From Pseudomonas faucium (GTDB taxonomy: Bacteria > Pseudomonadota > Gammaproteobacteria > Pseudomonadales > Pseudomonadaceae): DNA of 64,000 nt. Below the pieces are notes generated by a model that worked only from the letters and a program-made list of their open reading frames with translations, had not been told where the DNA came from and made no database searches. The position numbers were made by a program, and so were the translations under genes. Each line of letters starts with the position of its first letter. The first letter of the stretch is position 1. Shown one piece after another: positions 22,865 through 34,621 of this stretch. The stretch is taken from NCBI RefSeq assembly GCF_021602585.1, contig NZ_BQIP01000008.1:124001-188000 (forward strand), given 5' to 3'.

Positions 22865-25720
22865 TCAGGCGTCCTGATAGCTCTCGATCGACGGGCAGGC
22901 GCAGACCAGGTTGCGGTCACCAAACACGTTGTCGACCCGCCCGACCGGCGGCCAGTACTTGCTTTCCACCAGGCTCGGCAGCGGGTACACCGCCTGCTCG
23001 CGGCTGTAGCCATGAGCCCATTCGCCAACCAGCTCGGCCGCGGTGTGCGGGGCGTTCTTCAGCGGGTTGTCGTCCTTGTCCAGGCTGCCGTTCTCCACGG
23101 CGCGAATCTCTTCGCGGATCTGGATCATGGCCGCGCAGAAGCGGTCGAGTTCTTCCTTGGACTCGCTTTCGGTCGGTTCGATCATCAGCGTGCCCGCCAC
23201 CGGGAAGGACATGGTCGGGGCGTGGAAGCCGAAGTCGATCAGGCGCTTGGCCACGTCGTCGACGCTGATGCCGCTGGTGTCCTTGAGCGGGCGCAGGTCG
23301 AGGATGCATTCGTGGGCGACCAGGCCATTGCCGCCGGTGTACAGCACAGGATAGTGCTCTTCCAGGCGGCGAGCGATGTAGTTGGCGTTGAGGATCGCCA
23401 TCTGCGAAGCGCGCTTGAGCCCGGCACCGCCCATCATGCGAATGTACATCCAGGTGATCGGCAGGATGCTGGCGCTGCCGAACGGCGCGGCGCACACGGC
23501 GCCTTCGCGGTTTTCCAGCTGGGCGTGGCCCGGCAGGAACGGCGCCAGGTGCGACTTGACGCCAATCGGGCCGACGCCCGGGCCGCCACCGCCGTGGGGG
23601 ATGCAGAAGGTCTTGTGCAGGTTCAGGTGCGACACGTCGCCGCCGAACTTGCCCGGGGCGCACAGGCCGACCATGGCGTTCATGTTGGCGCCGTCGATGT
23701 AAACCTGGCCGCCGTTGTCGTGGATGATCGCGCAGATCTCGCCGATCGCTTCCTCGAACACGCCGTGGGTCGACGGGTAGGTGATCATGATCGCGGCCAG
23801 GCGCTCGCGGTGTTCGATGGCCTTGGCCCGCAGGTCCTCGACATCGACGTTGCCGCGGGCGTCACAGGCGGTGACCACCACACGCATGCCGGCCATGTGC
23901 GCGGTCGCAGGGTTGGTGCCGTGGGCCGAGGACGGGATCAGGCAGATGTCGCGGTGGCCTTCGCCGCGGCTGCGGTGGTAGGCGCGGATCGCCAGCAGGC
24001 CGGCGTACTCGCCCTGGGAGCCTGCGTTGGGCTGCAGCGACACGGCGTCGTAGCCGGTGGCGGCGCACAGCATCGCTTCAAGCTCCTGGGTCATCTGCAG
24101 GTAGCCCTGGCTCTGCTCGGCCGGGGCGAACGGGTGCAGGTTGCCGAATTCGGCCCAGGTCACCGGGATCATTTCGCTGGCGGCGTTGAGCTTCATGGTG
24201 CACGAACCCAGCGGGATCATGCTGCGGTCCAGCGCCAGGTCCTTGTCGGCCAGGCGGCGCAGGTAGCGCATCAGCTCGGTTTCGCTGTGGTAGCGGTTGA
24301 ACACCGGGTGCTCGAGGATCGCCGACTGGCGCAGCAGGGCGGCAGGCAGGCGCGAGGCGGTGCTGGCGGCCAGGCTGGCGAAGTCAGGTTGTGCCTGGCC
24401 GTTGGCGAAGACCTGCCACAGGGCCTCGACATCGGCCTGGGTGGTGGTTTCGTCAAGCGACAGGCCCAGCGAGCCGGCGTCGATCTGGCGCAGGTTGATG
24501 CGCTGCTCACGGGCCTTGGCATGCAGGCTGGCGGTGGCGTTGCCGGTGGCCAGGGTCAGGGTGTCGAAGGCGGTGTCGCCCAGCACCTCGATGCCCAGGG
24601 TTTTCAGGCCGGCGGCAAGGATCGCGGTCAGTGCGTGGGTGCGCTGGGCAATGCGCTTGAGGCCTTGCGGGCCGTGGTACACGGCGTACATGCTGGCGAT
24701 GTTGGCCAGCAGCACCTGGGCGGTGCAGATGTTGCTGGTGGCCTTTTCGCGGCGGATGTGTTGCTCGCGGGTCTGCATGGCCAGGCGCAGGGCGGTCTTG
24801 CCGAAGCGGTCGATCGACACCCCGACCAGGCGGCCCGGCATGTCGCGCTTGAAGGCGTCGCGGGTGGCGAAGTAGGCGGCGTGCGGGCCACCGAAGCCCA
24901 GCGGCACACCAAAGCGCTGGGCGCTGCCGATGGCCACGTCGGCATCGAATTCGCCCGGCGGGGTCAGCAGGGTCAGGGCCAGCAGGTCGGCGGCCACGGC
25001 CACCAGGGCATTGGCGGCGTGCAGGCGCTGCACCAGTTCGCGGTAGTCGAACACTTCACCGTTGCTGGCAGGGTATTGCAGCAGGGCGCCGAAGAAGGCG
25101 CTCACATCGCCGAGCTCGCGCTCGTCGCCCACCACGATTTCGATGCCCAGGGGTTCGGCGCGGGTGCGCAGCACGTCGAGGGTCTGTGGGTGGCAGTGCA
25201 CGGAGGCGAAGAAGGCATGGCTGGCCTTGTTTTTCGACAGGCGCTTGCAGAAGGTCATGGCTTCGGCGGCGGCGGTCGCTTCGTCGAGCAGTGAGGCGTT
25301 GGCGATCGGCAGGCCGGTCAGGTCGCTGATCAGCGTCTGGAAGTTCAGCAGCGCTTCCAGGCGGCCCTGGGAAATTTCTGGCTGGTACGGGGTGTAGGCG
25401 GTGTACCAGGCCGGGTTTTCCAGCAGGTTGCGCAGGATCGGGGCCGGGGTGTGGGTGTTGTAGTAGCCCTGGCCGATGTAGTTCTTGAACAGCTGGTTGT
25501 TGCCGGCGATGGCCTTCAGGGCGGCCAGTGCATCGGCTTCGCTCTGGCCGTCTTCGCTGCCGAGCACGCTGGTGCCCTTGATGCTGTCGGGGATGACGGC
25601 GGCGCTCATGGCGTCCAGCGAGTCGAAGCCCAGGGTGGCCAGCATGGCCTGTTCGTCGGCGGCGCGCGGGCCGATGTGGCGCGCGATGAATTCGTTGGCG
25701 GTGCCGAGGTTAGTGGTCAT
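22865..25720 (-). CDS. gcvP: Glycine dehydrogenase (decarboxylating), P protein
   Basis: This 951-residue PLP enzyme decarboxylates glycine and loads the aminomethyl group onto lipoyl-GcvH. It starts with [17 protein letters not shown] and is the fused two-half form common in gammaproteobacteria. The PLP lysine should be in [16 protein letters not shown] of the second half. The C-terminal [21 protein letters not shown] is also conserved. It starts 10 bases after gcvH on the same strand. Confidence 0.98.
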   Translation of the reverse strand: MTTNLGTANEFIARHIGPRAADEQAMLATLGFDSLDAMSAAVIPDSIKGTSVLGSEDGQSEADALAALKAIAGNNQLFKNYIGQGYYNTHTPAPILRNLLENPAWYTAYTPYQPEISQGRLEALLNFQTLISDLTGLPIANASLLDEATAAAEAMTFCKRLSKNKASHAFFASVHCHPQTLDVLRTRAEPLGIEIVVGDERELGDVSAFFGALLQYPASNGEVFDYRELVQRLHAANALVAVAADLLALTLLTPPGEFDADVAIGSAQRFGVPLGFGGPHAAYFATRDAFKRDMPGRLVGVSIDRFGKTALRLAMQTREQHIRREKATSNICTAQVLLANIASMYAVYHGPQGLKRIAQRTHALTAILAAGLKTLGIEVLGDTAFDTLTLATGNATASLHAKAREQRINLRQIDAGSLGLSLDETTTQADVEALWQVFANGQAQPDFASLAASTASRLPAALLRQSAILEHPVFNRYHSETELMRYLRRLADKDLALDRSMIPLGSCTMKLNAASEMIPVTWAEFGNLHPFAPAEQSQGYLQMTQELEAMLCAATGYDAVSLQPNAGSQGEYAGLLAIRAYHRSRGEGHRDICLIPSSAHGTNPATAHMAGMRVVVTACDARGNVDVEDLRAKAIEHRERLAAIMITYPSTHGVFEEAIGEICAIIHDNGGQVYIDGANMNAMVGLCAPGKFGGDVSHLNLHKTFCIPHGGGGPGVGPIGVKSHLAPFLPGHAQLENREGAVCAAPFGSASILPITWMYIRMMGGAGLKRASQMAILNANYIARRLEEHYPVLYTGGNGLVAHECILDLRPLKDTSGISVDDVAKRLIDFGFHAPTMSFPVAGTLMIEPTESESKEELDRFCAAMIQIREEIRAVENGSLDKDDNPLKNAPHTAAELVGEWAHGYSREQAVYPLPSLVESKYWPPVGRVDNVFGDRNLVCACPSIESYQDA

Positions 25721-25730
25721 GGCGAATTCC

Positions 25731-26114
25731 TCAGGCGTCGTCGTTGGCTTTGATCAGGCGGTCGTAGGCGTCCTGGTCGAGCAGGGCGGCCACTGCCTGG
25801 CTGTCGGCGGGCTTGAAGCGGAAGAACCAGCCTTCGCCCAGCGGGTCTTCGTTGACCAGTTCGGGGCTGTCGTTGAGGGCTTCGTTGACGGCCAGCACTT
25901 CACCTTCCAGCGGCATGTACACGCCGCTGGCGGCCTTCACCGATTCGACGGTGGAGACTTCAGCGCCTTTGTCGTACTGCTGCAGCTCCGGCAGTTGCAC
26001 GAAGACCACATCGCCCAGGGCGTTCTGGGCGTAGGCGGTGATGCCCACGGTGACACTGCCGTCGGCCTCGGTGCGCAGCCATTCGTGATCTTCAGTGAAA
26101 CGCAACTCGCTCAT
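25731..26114 (-). CDS. gcvH: Glycine cleavage system H protein
   Basis: This 127-residue lipoyl carrier starts [30 protein letters not shown] and has the lipoylation site [17 protein letters not shown], whose Lys carries lipoate. It shuttles the aminomethyl group between GcvP and GcvT. It is the first gene of the operon, about 56 bases downstream of the predicted sigma-54 transcription start. P. putida is known to carry a second gcv set elsewhere; this one is the copy near the TyrR-like activator. Confidence 0.97.
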   Translation of the reverse strand: MSELRFTEDHEWLRTEADGSVTVGITAYAQNALGDVVFVQLPELQQYDKGAEVSTVESVKAASGVYMPLEGEVLAVNEALNDSPELVNEDPLGEGWFFRFKPADSQAVAALLDQDAYDRLIKANDDA

Positions 26115-26180
26115 GGGGAATCCTCAAGGGGCAGGGCGTTGGGCGCGGTGGGTTCGCGCTCTTGGGTTGGGATTCCTTCA

Positions 26181-26197
26181 AGCAATATCTCGGCCAT
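26181..26197 (-). promoter_or_regulatory. Sigma-54 (RpoN) promoter of the gcvH operon
   Basis: On the minus strand, TGGC (-24, 26196-26193) and TTGC (-12, 26185-26182) have the invariant GG-N10-GC spacing, inside TGGCCGAGATATTGCT. The start would be near 26170. The neighbouring gcsR gene encodes a sigma-54 activator with an intact GAFTGA motif, which supports the call. Confidence 0.75.
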
Positions 26198-26264
26198 CTA
26201 CAAAAAAATCATATAAATCAGTTAGTTATAGATTCTTGGCGAGTACTGAGACTTGTTGGTGGAA

Positions 26265-26377
26265 TGAAATCGATACGGAATGCGTGGGCCAGAAAAGGGT
26301 TTGAGGATCAAACCCTTGGCTGTGGGTGCCGGAGAGGGTTTGTATCGATTTCAATACGATGTAGTGAAATCGATACA
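26265..26377. promoter_or_regulatory. Three TGTATCGATTTCA-type elements upstream of gcvH, probable activator sites
   Basis: TGAAATCGATAC occurs at 26265-26276. TGTATCGATTTCA (26341-26353) and TGAAATCGATACA (26365-26377) form a perfect 13-bp inverted repeat with an 11-base gap. They lie about 95 to 205 bases upstream of the predicted sigma-54 start, a usual distance for enhancer sites. GcsR is the obvious candidate, because P. aeruginosa GcsR is known to use three sites before its gcv operon, but the motif here differs from the one I recall there. Confidence 0.55.
26295..26317 (-). terminator. Probable terminator of gltS
   Basis: AAGGGTTTGA and TCAAACCCTT form a perfect 10-bp stem with a 3-base loop. 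Read on the minus strand, a TTTTC run follows. It lies 80 bases after the gltS stop and between the enhancer-like elements. Confidence 0.55.
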
Positions 26378-26394
26378 TAGGTGTGAAGAGGGCT

Positions 26395-27600
26395 TTACAG
26401 GACGGTGAAGAAGGGCAGGGCGAGGTAGAGCTTGATCACGATCACATTGATGATGTCGATGAAGAAGGCGCCCACCATCGGCACGACCAGGAAAGCGATA
26501 TGCGAAGGGCCGTAGCGTTGGGTCACGGCCTGCATGTTGGCGATGGCCGTCGGCGTCGCCCCCAGGCCGAAGCCGCAATGCCCTGCCGCCAGCACGGCGG
26601 CGTCGTAGTTGCTGCCCATGAGCCTGAACGTGACGAAGATGGCGAACAGCGCCATCACCAGCGTCTGCACGGCCAGGATGGTGAAGAACGGCAACGCCAG
26701 TGCAGCCAGGTCCCACAGTTTCAGCGACATCAGGGCAATGGCCAGGAACAGCGACAGGCTGACATTGCCCAGTACCGACACTTCCCGCTCGAACACCTGG
26801 TACAGGCCGAACATCGCCAGCCCGTTGCGCAGCAGCACGCCCACGAACAGCACGCAGACGAAGGTCGGCAATTCAAAGGCCGTGCCCAGCAGCAGGCCGT
26901 TGAGCACGGAGCCACCCATCAGGCTGACCGAAATCAGGGCCAGCGATTCGACCATCGAGAACGGGGTGATCAAGCGCTCCTTGTTCGGCTGCTCGAACCC
27001 CTTGGGCAAGTGCGGGGTTTGCTGATCCAGCCCCGGCGCCTGCACCCGGCTCATGAGCAGGCGGGCGACGGGGCCACCAATCAGGCCGCCCAGCACCAGG
27101 CCGAAGGTTGCGGCCGCCAGCGCCAGTTCCGACGCCGAGACCAGGCCATATTTCTCGCTGAAGGTCGCCCCCCACGCAGCGCCTGTGCCATGGCCGCCCG
27201 ACAGGGAAACCGAGCCGGACAGCAGGCCCATCAGGGGGTCTAGGCCCAGCGCCTTGGCCAGCCCGATGCCCATGGCGTTCTGCACCAGCAGAAGGCCGGT
27301 GACGGCAAAGAGGAAAATGGCCACCACGCGGCCGCCTTTCTTCAGGCTGGCAAGGTCGGCGTTAAGGCCGATGGTGGCGAAGAAGGCCAGCATCAGCGGC
27401 GATTGCAGCGAGGTGTCGAACTGCACCTGCACATCGAGGCCGCGCAGGCCCAGCAGCACCAGGGCAACCACCAGGCCGCCCGCTACAGGTTCGGGGATGT
27501 TGTAGATGCGCAGGAAATGGATGCGTGCGACAAGGCCGCGTCCGAGGAGAAGTACCAGCGATGCGGCGACCAGCGTTCCATAGAAATCAAGCTCAAGCAT
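26395..27600 (-). CDS. gltS: Sodium/glutamate symporter GltS
   Basis: This 401-residue inner-membrane transporter imports glutamate with sodium. It has about ten hydrophobic segments and the ESS-family signature region LLSGSVSLSGGHGTGAAWG in the middle, with a matching CGFGLGATPTAIANMQAV in the second half; these re-entrant loops form the transport site. ATG 27600 (MLELDFYGTLVAASLVLLLG) is chosen over a long open extension that has no family character. It lies between gcsR and gcvH on the same strand. It is distinct from the glucose sensor kinase sometimes also called gltS. Confidence 0.94.
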   Translation of the reverse strand: MLELDFYGTLVAASLVLLLGRGLVARIHFLRIYNIPEPVAGGLVVALVLLGLRGLDVQVQFDTSLQSPLMLAFFATIGLNADLASLKKGGRVVAIFLFAVTGLLLVQNAMGIGLAKALGLDPLMGLLSGSVSLSGGHGTGAAWGATFSEKYGLVSASELALAAATFGLVLGGLIGGPVARLLMSRVQAPGLDQQTPHLPKGFEQPNKERLITPFSMVESLALISVSLMGGSVLNGLLLGTAFELPTFVCVLFVGVLLRNGLAMFGLYQVFEREVSVLGNVSLSLFLAIALMSLKLWDLAALALPFFTILAVQTLVMALFAIFVTFRLMGSNYDAAVLAAGHCGFGLGATPTAIANMQAVTQRYGPSHIAFLVVPMVGAFFIDIINVIVIKLYLALPFFTVL

Positions 27601-27691
27601 TCTGTAACTCTTTGTTGTATTCGGGCGTGAACGGTGCCTCCATTTTCGCGGGGGTGATGGCCAAATATGTGTAGGAAAAAGCTGTAGAAAA

Positions 27692-29203
<1,512 letters not shown>

Positions 29204-29268
29204 GAAGAGGGCAGGCTGGTTGCCGGAGGAGGGCGGTAGTATGCCTTGGTGTTACGGGTGAAGCCTAA

Positions 29269-29348
29269 TCGCCGGCAAGCCGGCTCCCACAGGTATTTCG
29301 CTGCCCTGGGTTCAGCGCAGTACCTGTGGGAGCCGGCTTGCCGGCGAT
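29269..29348. repeat. Type 1 REP pair (inverted)
   Basis: Two inverted GCCGGCAAGCCGGCTCCCAC cores about 40 bases apart lie between gcsR and the small gene at the end of the arc region. Confidence 0.93.
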
Positions 29349-29355
29349 TGGGGGC

Positions 29356-29727
29356 TCAATCGGGGCTGTCGATCTTGACCGCGTCACCGGACTTCATATC
29401 CAGCTTGTGGCGGATGTCTTCGAACATCAGGTCGTAGAGCTTGTGCGGCGAGCTGAGGTTCTCGAATTTCTTGGGCGGTGCGAGGTAGGACTGGGCCTTG
29501 CGGCTCAGCACCATCAGGAAGCTGGGCAATACCTGGTCCTTGGGCAGGAAGAACTTCTCGTCGACCGGCTTGCCCTCGATGGTGCCATGCATGTGGAACT
29601 GGATGCCACGGCCTTCCTTGGGGTCGAGCGTGGTCGCTTCGTACTCGATGTTGAGGTCGTAGCTGTGGTCAAGGGTATTGAGGGCGTCGCGCTCGATGTG
29701 CACGTGACCGGGCTCGTACTTAGCCAT
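29356..29727 (-). CDS. Small conserved protein, probable DUF5064 family
   Basis: This 123-residue soluble protein starts MAKYEPGHVHIERDALNTLD and has strands around IEYEATTLDPKEGRGIQFHMHG and a helical end (HKLYDLMFEDIRHKL). It resembles the Pseudomonas-specific DUF5064 group as I recall it; no function is known. It has no signal peptide or membrane segment. It lies downstream of arcC on the same strand, but a strong terminator-like hairpin separates them, so it may be only partly transcribed with the arginine deiminase operon. Confidence 0.7.
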   Translation of the reverse strand: MAKYEPGHVHIERDALNTLDHSYDLNIEYEATTLDPKEGRGIQFHMHGTIEGKPVDEKFFLPKDQVLPSFLMVLSRKAQSYLAPPKKFENLSSPHKLYDLMFEDIRHKLDMKSGDAVKIDSPD

Positions 29728-29747
29728 GGCGGAATCTCCGAAAGGGT

Positions 29748-29775
29748 GAAAATGGCGGGCACCCAGGTGCCCGCC
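29748..29775 (-). terminator. Terminator after arcC
   Basis: GGCGGGCACC and GGTGCCCGCC form a 10-bp perfect stem, followed on the minus strand by ATTTTC. It lies 8 bases after the arcC stop and should end most arcDABC transcripts. Confidence 0.75.
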
Positions 29776-29783
29776 TACTGCAA

Positions 29784-30722
29784 TCAACGGTAGCTGATTC
29801 CTGGCTTGGCGATGCTCACGCGGGTGCCGCCGGTACCTTGCACGATCTTCTCGATGTTCTCCAGCGAACCAATCACTGCCACCCGGCCGGTCAGGCGGGC
29901 GAACTCGCAGGCTGCCTGGACTTTCGGGCCCATGGAGCCGGCGGCAAAGCCCAGGCGTTCGAGCTCGTCGGGGTGCGCTTCGGCGATGGCTTTCTGGGTT
30001 GGCTTCTTGTAGTCGATGTATGCGGCATCGACGTCGGTGGCGATCACCAGCAGGTCGGCGCGCAGTTCCCTGGCCAGCAGGGCCGAGCACAGGTCCTTGT
30101 CGATCACCGCTTCGATGCCCTTGAGGGTGCGCTTGGTCTTGTCAGGGTCGTACATGGTGGGGATGCCACCGCCGCCGGCGCAGATCACCACGGTGCCGCG
30201 TTCCAGCAGCCAGGTGATGGGCTTGATCTCGAAGATACGGATCGGCTTGGGGCTGGCCACGACCCGGCGGTACTTGTCGCCGTCGGGCTTGACCTTCCAG
30301 CCTTTTTCGTCGGCCAGGCGCAGTGCTTCGTCCTTGTCGTAGACCGGGCCGATGAACTTGGTCGGGTCTTTGAAGGCTGGGTCGTTAGGGTCGACTTCGA
30401 CCTGGGTCAGCAGCGAGGCGAACGGCACTTCGAACGGCAGCAGGTTGCCCAGCTCCTGTTCGATCATGTAGCCGATCATGCCCTCGGTTTCGGCACCGAG
30501 CACGTCCAGCGGGTAGGCTTCGTCCGGCTTGTAGGAGAGGCCCTGGAGGGCCAGCAGGCCGACCTGCGGGCCGTTACCGTGGGCGATGACCAGCTCGTTG
30601 CCAGGGTGAACCTTGGCGATCTGTTCGGCGGCGGTGCGGATATTGGCGCGCTGGTTGTCAGCGGTCATGGGTTCGCCGCGGCGCAGCAGGGCGTTGCCGC
30701 CCAATGCAACAACGATACGCAT
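29784..30722 (-). CDS. arcC: Carbamate kinase
   Basis: This 312-residue enzyme is the last enzyme of the arginine deiminase pathway and makes ATP from carbamoyl phosphate and [22 protein letters not shown], the [16 protein letters not shown] loop, [11 protein letters not shown] and [12 protein letters not shown] are diagnostic. ATG 30722 gives the conserved start. It is the fourth gene of the minus-strand arcD-arcA-argI-arcC operon, which yields ATP when oxygen is limiting. Confidence 0.97.
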   Translation of the reverse strand: MRIVVALGGNALLRRGEPMTADNQRANIRTAAEQIAKVHPGNELVIAHGNGPQVGLLALQGLSYKPDEAYPLDVLGAETEGMIGYMIEQELGNLLPFEVPFASLLTQVEVDPNDPAFKDPTKFIGPVYDKDEALRLADEKGWKVKPDGDKYRRVVASPKPIRIFEIKPITWLLERGTVVICAGGGGIPTMYDPDKTKRTLKGIEAVIDKDLCSALLARELRADLLVIATDVDAAYIDYKKPTQKAIAEAHPDELERLGFAAGSMGPKVQAACEFARLTGRVAVIGSLENIEKIVQGTGGTRVSIAKPGISYR

Positions 30723-30760
30723 GGGGAATGTCCTTTGCGGATGTGCAGAAGAGAAAGCAG

Positions 30761-30783
30761 CTCGCCCCCACAAGGGGGGCGAG
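30761..30783 (-). other. Intercistronic hairpin between argI and arcC
   Basis: CTCGCCCCC / GGGGGCGAG (9 bp, short loop) lies just after argI with no T-run. In the P. aeruginosa arc operon, processing between cistrons gives unequal mRNA levels; a similar role is likely here. Confidence 0.6.
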
Positions 30784-30791
30784 GTGCGCCG

Positions 30792-31802
30792 TCAGAGGTC
30801 GGCCAGGGTCGAGACGAGGATCGCCTTGATGGTGTGCATGCGGTTTTCCGCCTGCTCGAAGGCGATGCAGGCGGGCGACTCGAACACGTCGTCGGTCACT
30901 TCGATGCCGTTGGCCATCTCAGGGTACTGTTCGGCGATCTGCTTGCCGACCTTGGTCTCGGAGTTGTGGAACGCCGGCAGGCAGTGCATGAACTTGGTGC
31001 GTGGGTTGCCGGTGGACTTCATCAGCTCCTTGTTCACCTGGTAGGGCTTGAGCAGCTTGATGCGCTCGCCCCAGGCTTCGATCGGCTCGCCCATCGATAC
31101 CCAGACGTCGGTGTGGACGAAGTCCACGCCCTTGACCGCGGCTTTCGGGTCTTCGGTCAGGGTGATGCGGGCACCGCTTTCTTCCGCGTATTTCTTGCAG
31201 CGCTCGACCAGGTCGTCATGTGGCCACAGGGCCTTCGGCGCGGCGATGCGCACGTCCATGCCAAGCTTGGCGCCGATCAGCAGCAGCGAGTTGCCCATGT
31301 TGTTGCGGGCATCACCCAGGTAGGCGTAGCTGATGTCGTGCAGTGGCTTGTCGCTGTGCTCGCGCATGGTCAGCACGTCGGCGATCATCTGGGTCGGGTG
31401 GTATTCGTCGGTCAGGCCGTTGAACACCGGGACGCCGGCGAACTTGGCCAGCTCTTCGACGATTTCCTGCTTGAAGCCGCGGTATTCGATGGCATCGTAC
31501 ATGCGCCCGAGTACGCGGGCGGTGTCCTTCATGCTTTCCTTGTGGCCGATCTGCGAGGAGTTGGGGTCGATGTAGGTGACGTTGGCGCCCTGGTCATAGG
31601 CGGCGACTTCGAAGGCGCAGCGGGTGCGGGTCGAGGTCTTTTCGAAGATCAGGGCGATGTTGTTGCCCTTCAGGTGCTGCTGCTCGGTGCCGGTGTACTT
31701 GGCGCGCTTGAGGTCGCGGGACAGGTCCAGCAGGTAGCGCAGCTCGCGCGTGGTGTGGTGCTCGAGGCTGAGCAGGTTGCGGTTGTGGATGTTGAACGCC
31801 AT
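30792..31802 (-). CDS. argI: Ornithine carbamoyltransferase, catabolic
   Basis: This 336-residue enzyme converts citrulline and phosphate to ornithine and carbamoyl phosphate in the deiminase pathway. The carbamoyl-phosphate site [20 protein letters not shown] and the ornithine-loop motif [10 protein letters not shown] are intact. Length and operon position identify it as the catabolic form (also called arcB); the anabolic argF enzyme is usually shorter and located elsewhere. Confidence 0.96.
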   Translation of the reverse strand: MAFNIHNRNLLSLEHHTTRELRYLLDLSRDLKRAKYTGTEQQHLKGNNIALIFEKTSTRTRCAFEVAAYDQGANVTYIDPNSSQIGHKESMKDTARVLGRMYDAIEYRGFKQEIVEELAKFAGVPVFNGLTDEYHPTQMIADVLTMREHSDKPLHDISYAYLGDARNNMGNSLLLIGAKLGMDVRIAAPKALWPHDDLVERCKKYAEESGARITLTEDPKAAVKGVDFVHTDVWVSMGEPIEAWGERIKLLKPYQVNKELMKSTGNPRTKFMHCLPAFHNSETKVGKQIAEQYPEMANGIEVTDDVFESPACIAFEQAENRMHTIKAILVSTLADL

Positions 31803-31831
31803 GACTGATTCTCCTTGAATTCGGTGAGGGT

Positions 31832-31861
31832 CCCGGCCGCCGCCTCGTGGGCGCGGCCGGG
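31832..31861 (-). other. Intercistronic hairpin between arcA and argI
   Basis: CCCGGCCGC / GCGGCCGGG (9 bp, 12-base loop) lies 11 bases after arcA, without a T-run. Probably an RNA-processing or stabilising stem. Confidence 0.6.
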
Positions 31862-31871
31862 TGTATGGACG

Positions 31872-33128
31872 TTAGTAATCGATTGGGTCGCGGATGATCG
31901 GGCAGGTCATGCAGTGGCCGCCGCCACGGCCCCGGCCCAGTTCGCCGGCGCTGATGGTGATGACTTCGACCCCGGCCTTGCGCAGCAGGGTGTTGGTGTA
32001 GGTGTTGCGGTCGTAGCCGATGACCACGCCGGGCTCTACCGCGACCACGTTGTTACCGTCATCCCACTGTTCGCGTTCGGCGGCGAAGCTGTTGCCACCG
32101 GTTTCGACAACGCGCAGTTTTTTCAGGTTGAGCGATTCGGCCACCACTTCGATGAACGATTTATCGATGCGGCGCACATCCAGCCCATAAGGTTTGCTTG
32201 TGTCTGGGTGGATAACGAATGGCACGATTTCCTTGACCACTTCCGGGAAGACCGTAACCAGGTCTCTGTCACAGAAGCTGAAGACGGTATCCAGGTGCAT
32301 GGCAGCGCGGGATTTTGGCAAGCCGGCGACCACCACTTTCTCTACCGCGCCTTTTTTGAACAGCTCCTGAGCAAGCTGGCCGATGGCTTGGCGCGAGGTG
32401 CGCTCACCCATGCCAATCAGCACCACGCCGTTACCGATAGGCATCACGTCGCCGCCTTCGAGGGTGGACTTGCCGTGGTCCTTGTCCGGGTCGCCATACC
32501 AGACTTCGAAGTCGGCATTGGTGAACTCTGGGTGGAACTTGTAGATGGCACTGGTCAGCAGGGTTTCCTGACGTCGTGCGGGCCAGTACATCGGGTTCAG
32601 CGTCACACCGCCATAGATCCAGCAAGTGGTATCACGTGTGAACTGGGTGTTGGGCAGCGGGTCGAGCAGGAAGCTGGAGTGGCCGAGGTAGTCACGGTAC
32701 ATCTTGATCACGTTGGAGCCGGCGCTGTCCGGGATGTCTTCACCGGCAACGCCGCCGATCAGGAACTCGGCCAGTTTGCGAGGCTCCAGGCTTTCGAGCC
32801 AGCTACGCACTTCGTTGGTCAGGCCGACACCGACGGTATCGGGGGTGATCTTGCGATCGAGGATCCATTTCAGGGCTTCTGGATTCGAGACGGTCTCGGT
32901 CAGCAGGTTGTGCATCTCGAGGACTTCGATACCGCGCTCACGCATCTTGGTGACGAAGTCGAAGTGATCGCGCTTGGCCTGGTTGACCCAGATGACGTCA
33001 TCGAACAGCAATTCATCGCAGTTGCTCGGGGTGAGGCGCTGGTGCGCCAGGCCCGGGGAGCAAACCATCACCTTGCGCAGTTTGCCGGCTTCGGAGTGGA
33101 CACCGTACTTCTGTTTTTCAGCGGACAT
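31872..33128 (-). CDS. arcA: Arginine deiminase
   Basis: This 418-residue enzyme hydrolyses arginine to citrulline and ammonia, the first step of the pathway. The catalytic cysteine lies in the C-terminal [17 protein letters not shown]. The guanidine-binding and catalytic residues include [24 protein letters not shown] and [13 protein letters not shown]. All look intact. It follows arcD by 33 bases. Confidence 0.98.
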   Translation of the reverse strand: MSAEKQKYGVHSEAGKLRKVMVCSPGLAHQRLTPSNCDELLFDDVIWVNQAKRDHFDFVTKMRERGIEVLEMHNLLTETVSNPEALKWILDRKITPDTVGVGLTNEVRSWLESLEPRKLAEFLIGGVAGEDIPDSAGSNVIKMYRDYLGHSSFLLDPLPNTQFTRDTTCWIYGGVTLNPMYWPARRQETLLTSAIYKFHPEFTNADFEVWYGDPDKDHGKSTLEGGDVMPIGNGVVLIGMGERTSRQAIGQLAQELFKKGAVEKVVVAGLPKSRAAMHLDTVFSFCDRDLVTVFPEVVKEIVPFVIHPDTSKPYGLDVRRIDKSFIEVVAESLNLKKLRVVETGGNSFAAEREQWDDGNNVVAVEPGVVIGYDRNTYTNTLLRKAGVEVITISAGELGRGRGGGHCMTCPIIRDPIDY

Positions 33129-33161
33129 GGTTCAATCCTCCATTAGTGCAAAGACGTGGGA

Positions 33162-34589
33162 TCACAAGGTCAGGAAGCCGTCGTAAAGACCATAGGCCGC
33201 CACCAGGGCGCCGATGACCACGGCTGCGAAGATCAGTTTTTCCACGTTGGTGAAGATCGGTTGGCCAATTTCGTGCTTGGCCTTGGCGAACAGGATCACG
33301 CCCGGGGCATACAGCAGGGCGGAGAGCAGCAGGTATTTCACGCCGCCGGCGTACAGCAGCCAGATGGCGTAGACCAATGCGATGGCGCCGATGAGCAGGT
33401 CCTTGCTGCGCTCTTTGGCAGCTTGCTCATAGGTTTCGCCGCGCATGGCCAGCAGGAACGCATAGGCCGCCGACCACAGGTAAGGCACCAGGATCATCGA
33501 GGTGGCGAGGTAGATCAGCGATAGGTAGGTACTGCTGGAGAACAGGGTGATGACCAGGAAGATCTGCACCATGGCGTTGGTCAGCCACAGCGCGTTGGCG
33601 GGTACCTGGTTGGCGTTTTCGCGGCGCAGGAACTCCGGCATGGTGTGGTCCTTGGCCGCGGCGAACATGATCTCGGCGCACAGCAGCACCCACGACAGCA
33701 GGGCTCCGAGCAGCGAGATGATCAGGCCGACGCTGATCAGCACCGCGCCCCAGTGGCCGACCACGTGCTCGAGCACGGCCGCCATCGATGGGTTCTGCAG
33801 CTTGGCCAGCTCCGGTTGGGTCATCACGCCCAGCGACAGCACGTTGACCAGCACCAGGAACAGCAGCACGGTGATGAAGCCGATGACCGTGGCCTTACCG
33901 ACGTCGGAGCGTTTTTCCGCACGGGACGAGAAGATGCTTGCGCCTTCGATGCCGATGAACACCCAGACGGTGACCAGCATCATGTTGCGCACCTGGTTCA
34001 TCACGCTACCCAGCTCAGGCGTACCGGTGCCCCAGATGTCGGCGGTGAAGATGTCGAGCCTGAAGGCGAACAGGCAGATCAGGGCGAACAGCACCAGCGG
34101 CACGATCTTGGCCACGGTGGTGACCAGGTTGATGAACGCCGCTTCCTTGATGCCTCGCAGCACCAAAAAATGCACCGCCCAGAGCAGGATCGAGGCGCCG
34201 ATGATGGCTGCGGGCGTGTTGCCCTCGCCAAAGATCGGGAAGAAGTAACCGAGGGTACTGAACAGCAAGACGAAGTAACCGACGTTGCCCAGCCAGGCGC
34301 TGATCCAGTAACCCCAGGCTGACGAGAAGCCCATGTAGTCACCGAAACCCGCCTTGGCGTAGGCATATACCCCGCCGTCCAGGTCAGGCTTGCGGTTGGC
34401 CAGGGTCTGGAACACGAATGCCAGCATCAGCATGCCGACCGCCGTGATCCCCCAGCCGATCAGCACGGCACCGACGCCGGCGCTGGCCGCCATGTTTTGT
34501 GGCAGCGAGAAGATCCCGCCGCCGATCATTGACCCGACCACAAGTGCAACTAACGCGCCGAGTTTTAGTTTTCCGGATGAATCAGACAT
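33162..34589 (-). CDS. arcD: Arginine/ornithine antiporter ArcD
   Basis: This 475-residue inner-membrane antiporter of the APC superfamily exchanges external arginine for ornithine without energy cost. LGALVALVVGSMIGGGIFSLPQNM is the helix 1 substrate-binding region and about twelve segments follow. It is the first gene of the arc operon, behind an ANR-type promoter. A second, very similar 475-residue copy lies divergently across the promoter region. Confidence 0.95.
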   Translation of the reverse strand: MSDSSGKLKLGALVALVVGSMIGGGIFSLPQNMAASAGVGAVLIGWGITAVGMLMLAFVFQTLANRKPDLDGGVYAYAKAGFGDYMGFSSAWGYWISAWLGNVGYFVLLFSTLGYFFPIFGEGNTPAAIIGASILLWAVHFLVLRGIKEAAFINLVTTVAKIVPLVLFALICLFAFRLDIFTADIWGTGTPELGSVMNQVRNMMLVTVWVFIGIEGASIFSSRAEKRSDVGKATVIGFITVLLFLVLVNVLSLGVMTQPELAKLQNPSMAAVLEHVVGHWGAVLISVGLIISLLGALLSWVLLCAEIMFAAAKDHTMPEFLRRENANQVPANALWLTNAMVQIFLVITLFSSSTYLSLIYLATSMILVPYLWSAAYAFLLAMRGETYEQAAKERSKDLLIGAIALVYAIWLLYAGGVKYLLLSALLYAPGVILFAKAKHEIGQPIFTNVEKLIFAAVVIGALVAAYGLYDGFLTL

Positions 34590-34621
34590 TTAACAACTCC
34601 TGCCAGGAGAAAGTTGACGAC

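Noticed and set aside
26115-26394. Glycine riboswitch upstream of gcvH
   Set aside because: I see no tandem aptamer-like conserved stems, the predicted leader is only about 56 nt, and the region instead has a sigma-54 promoter and protein-type sites.
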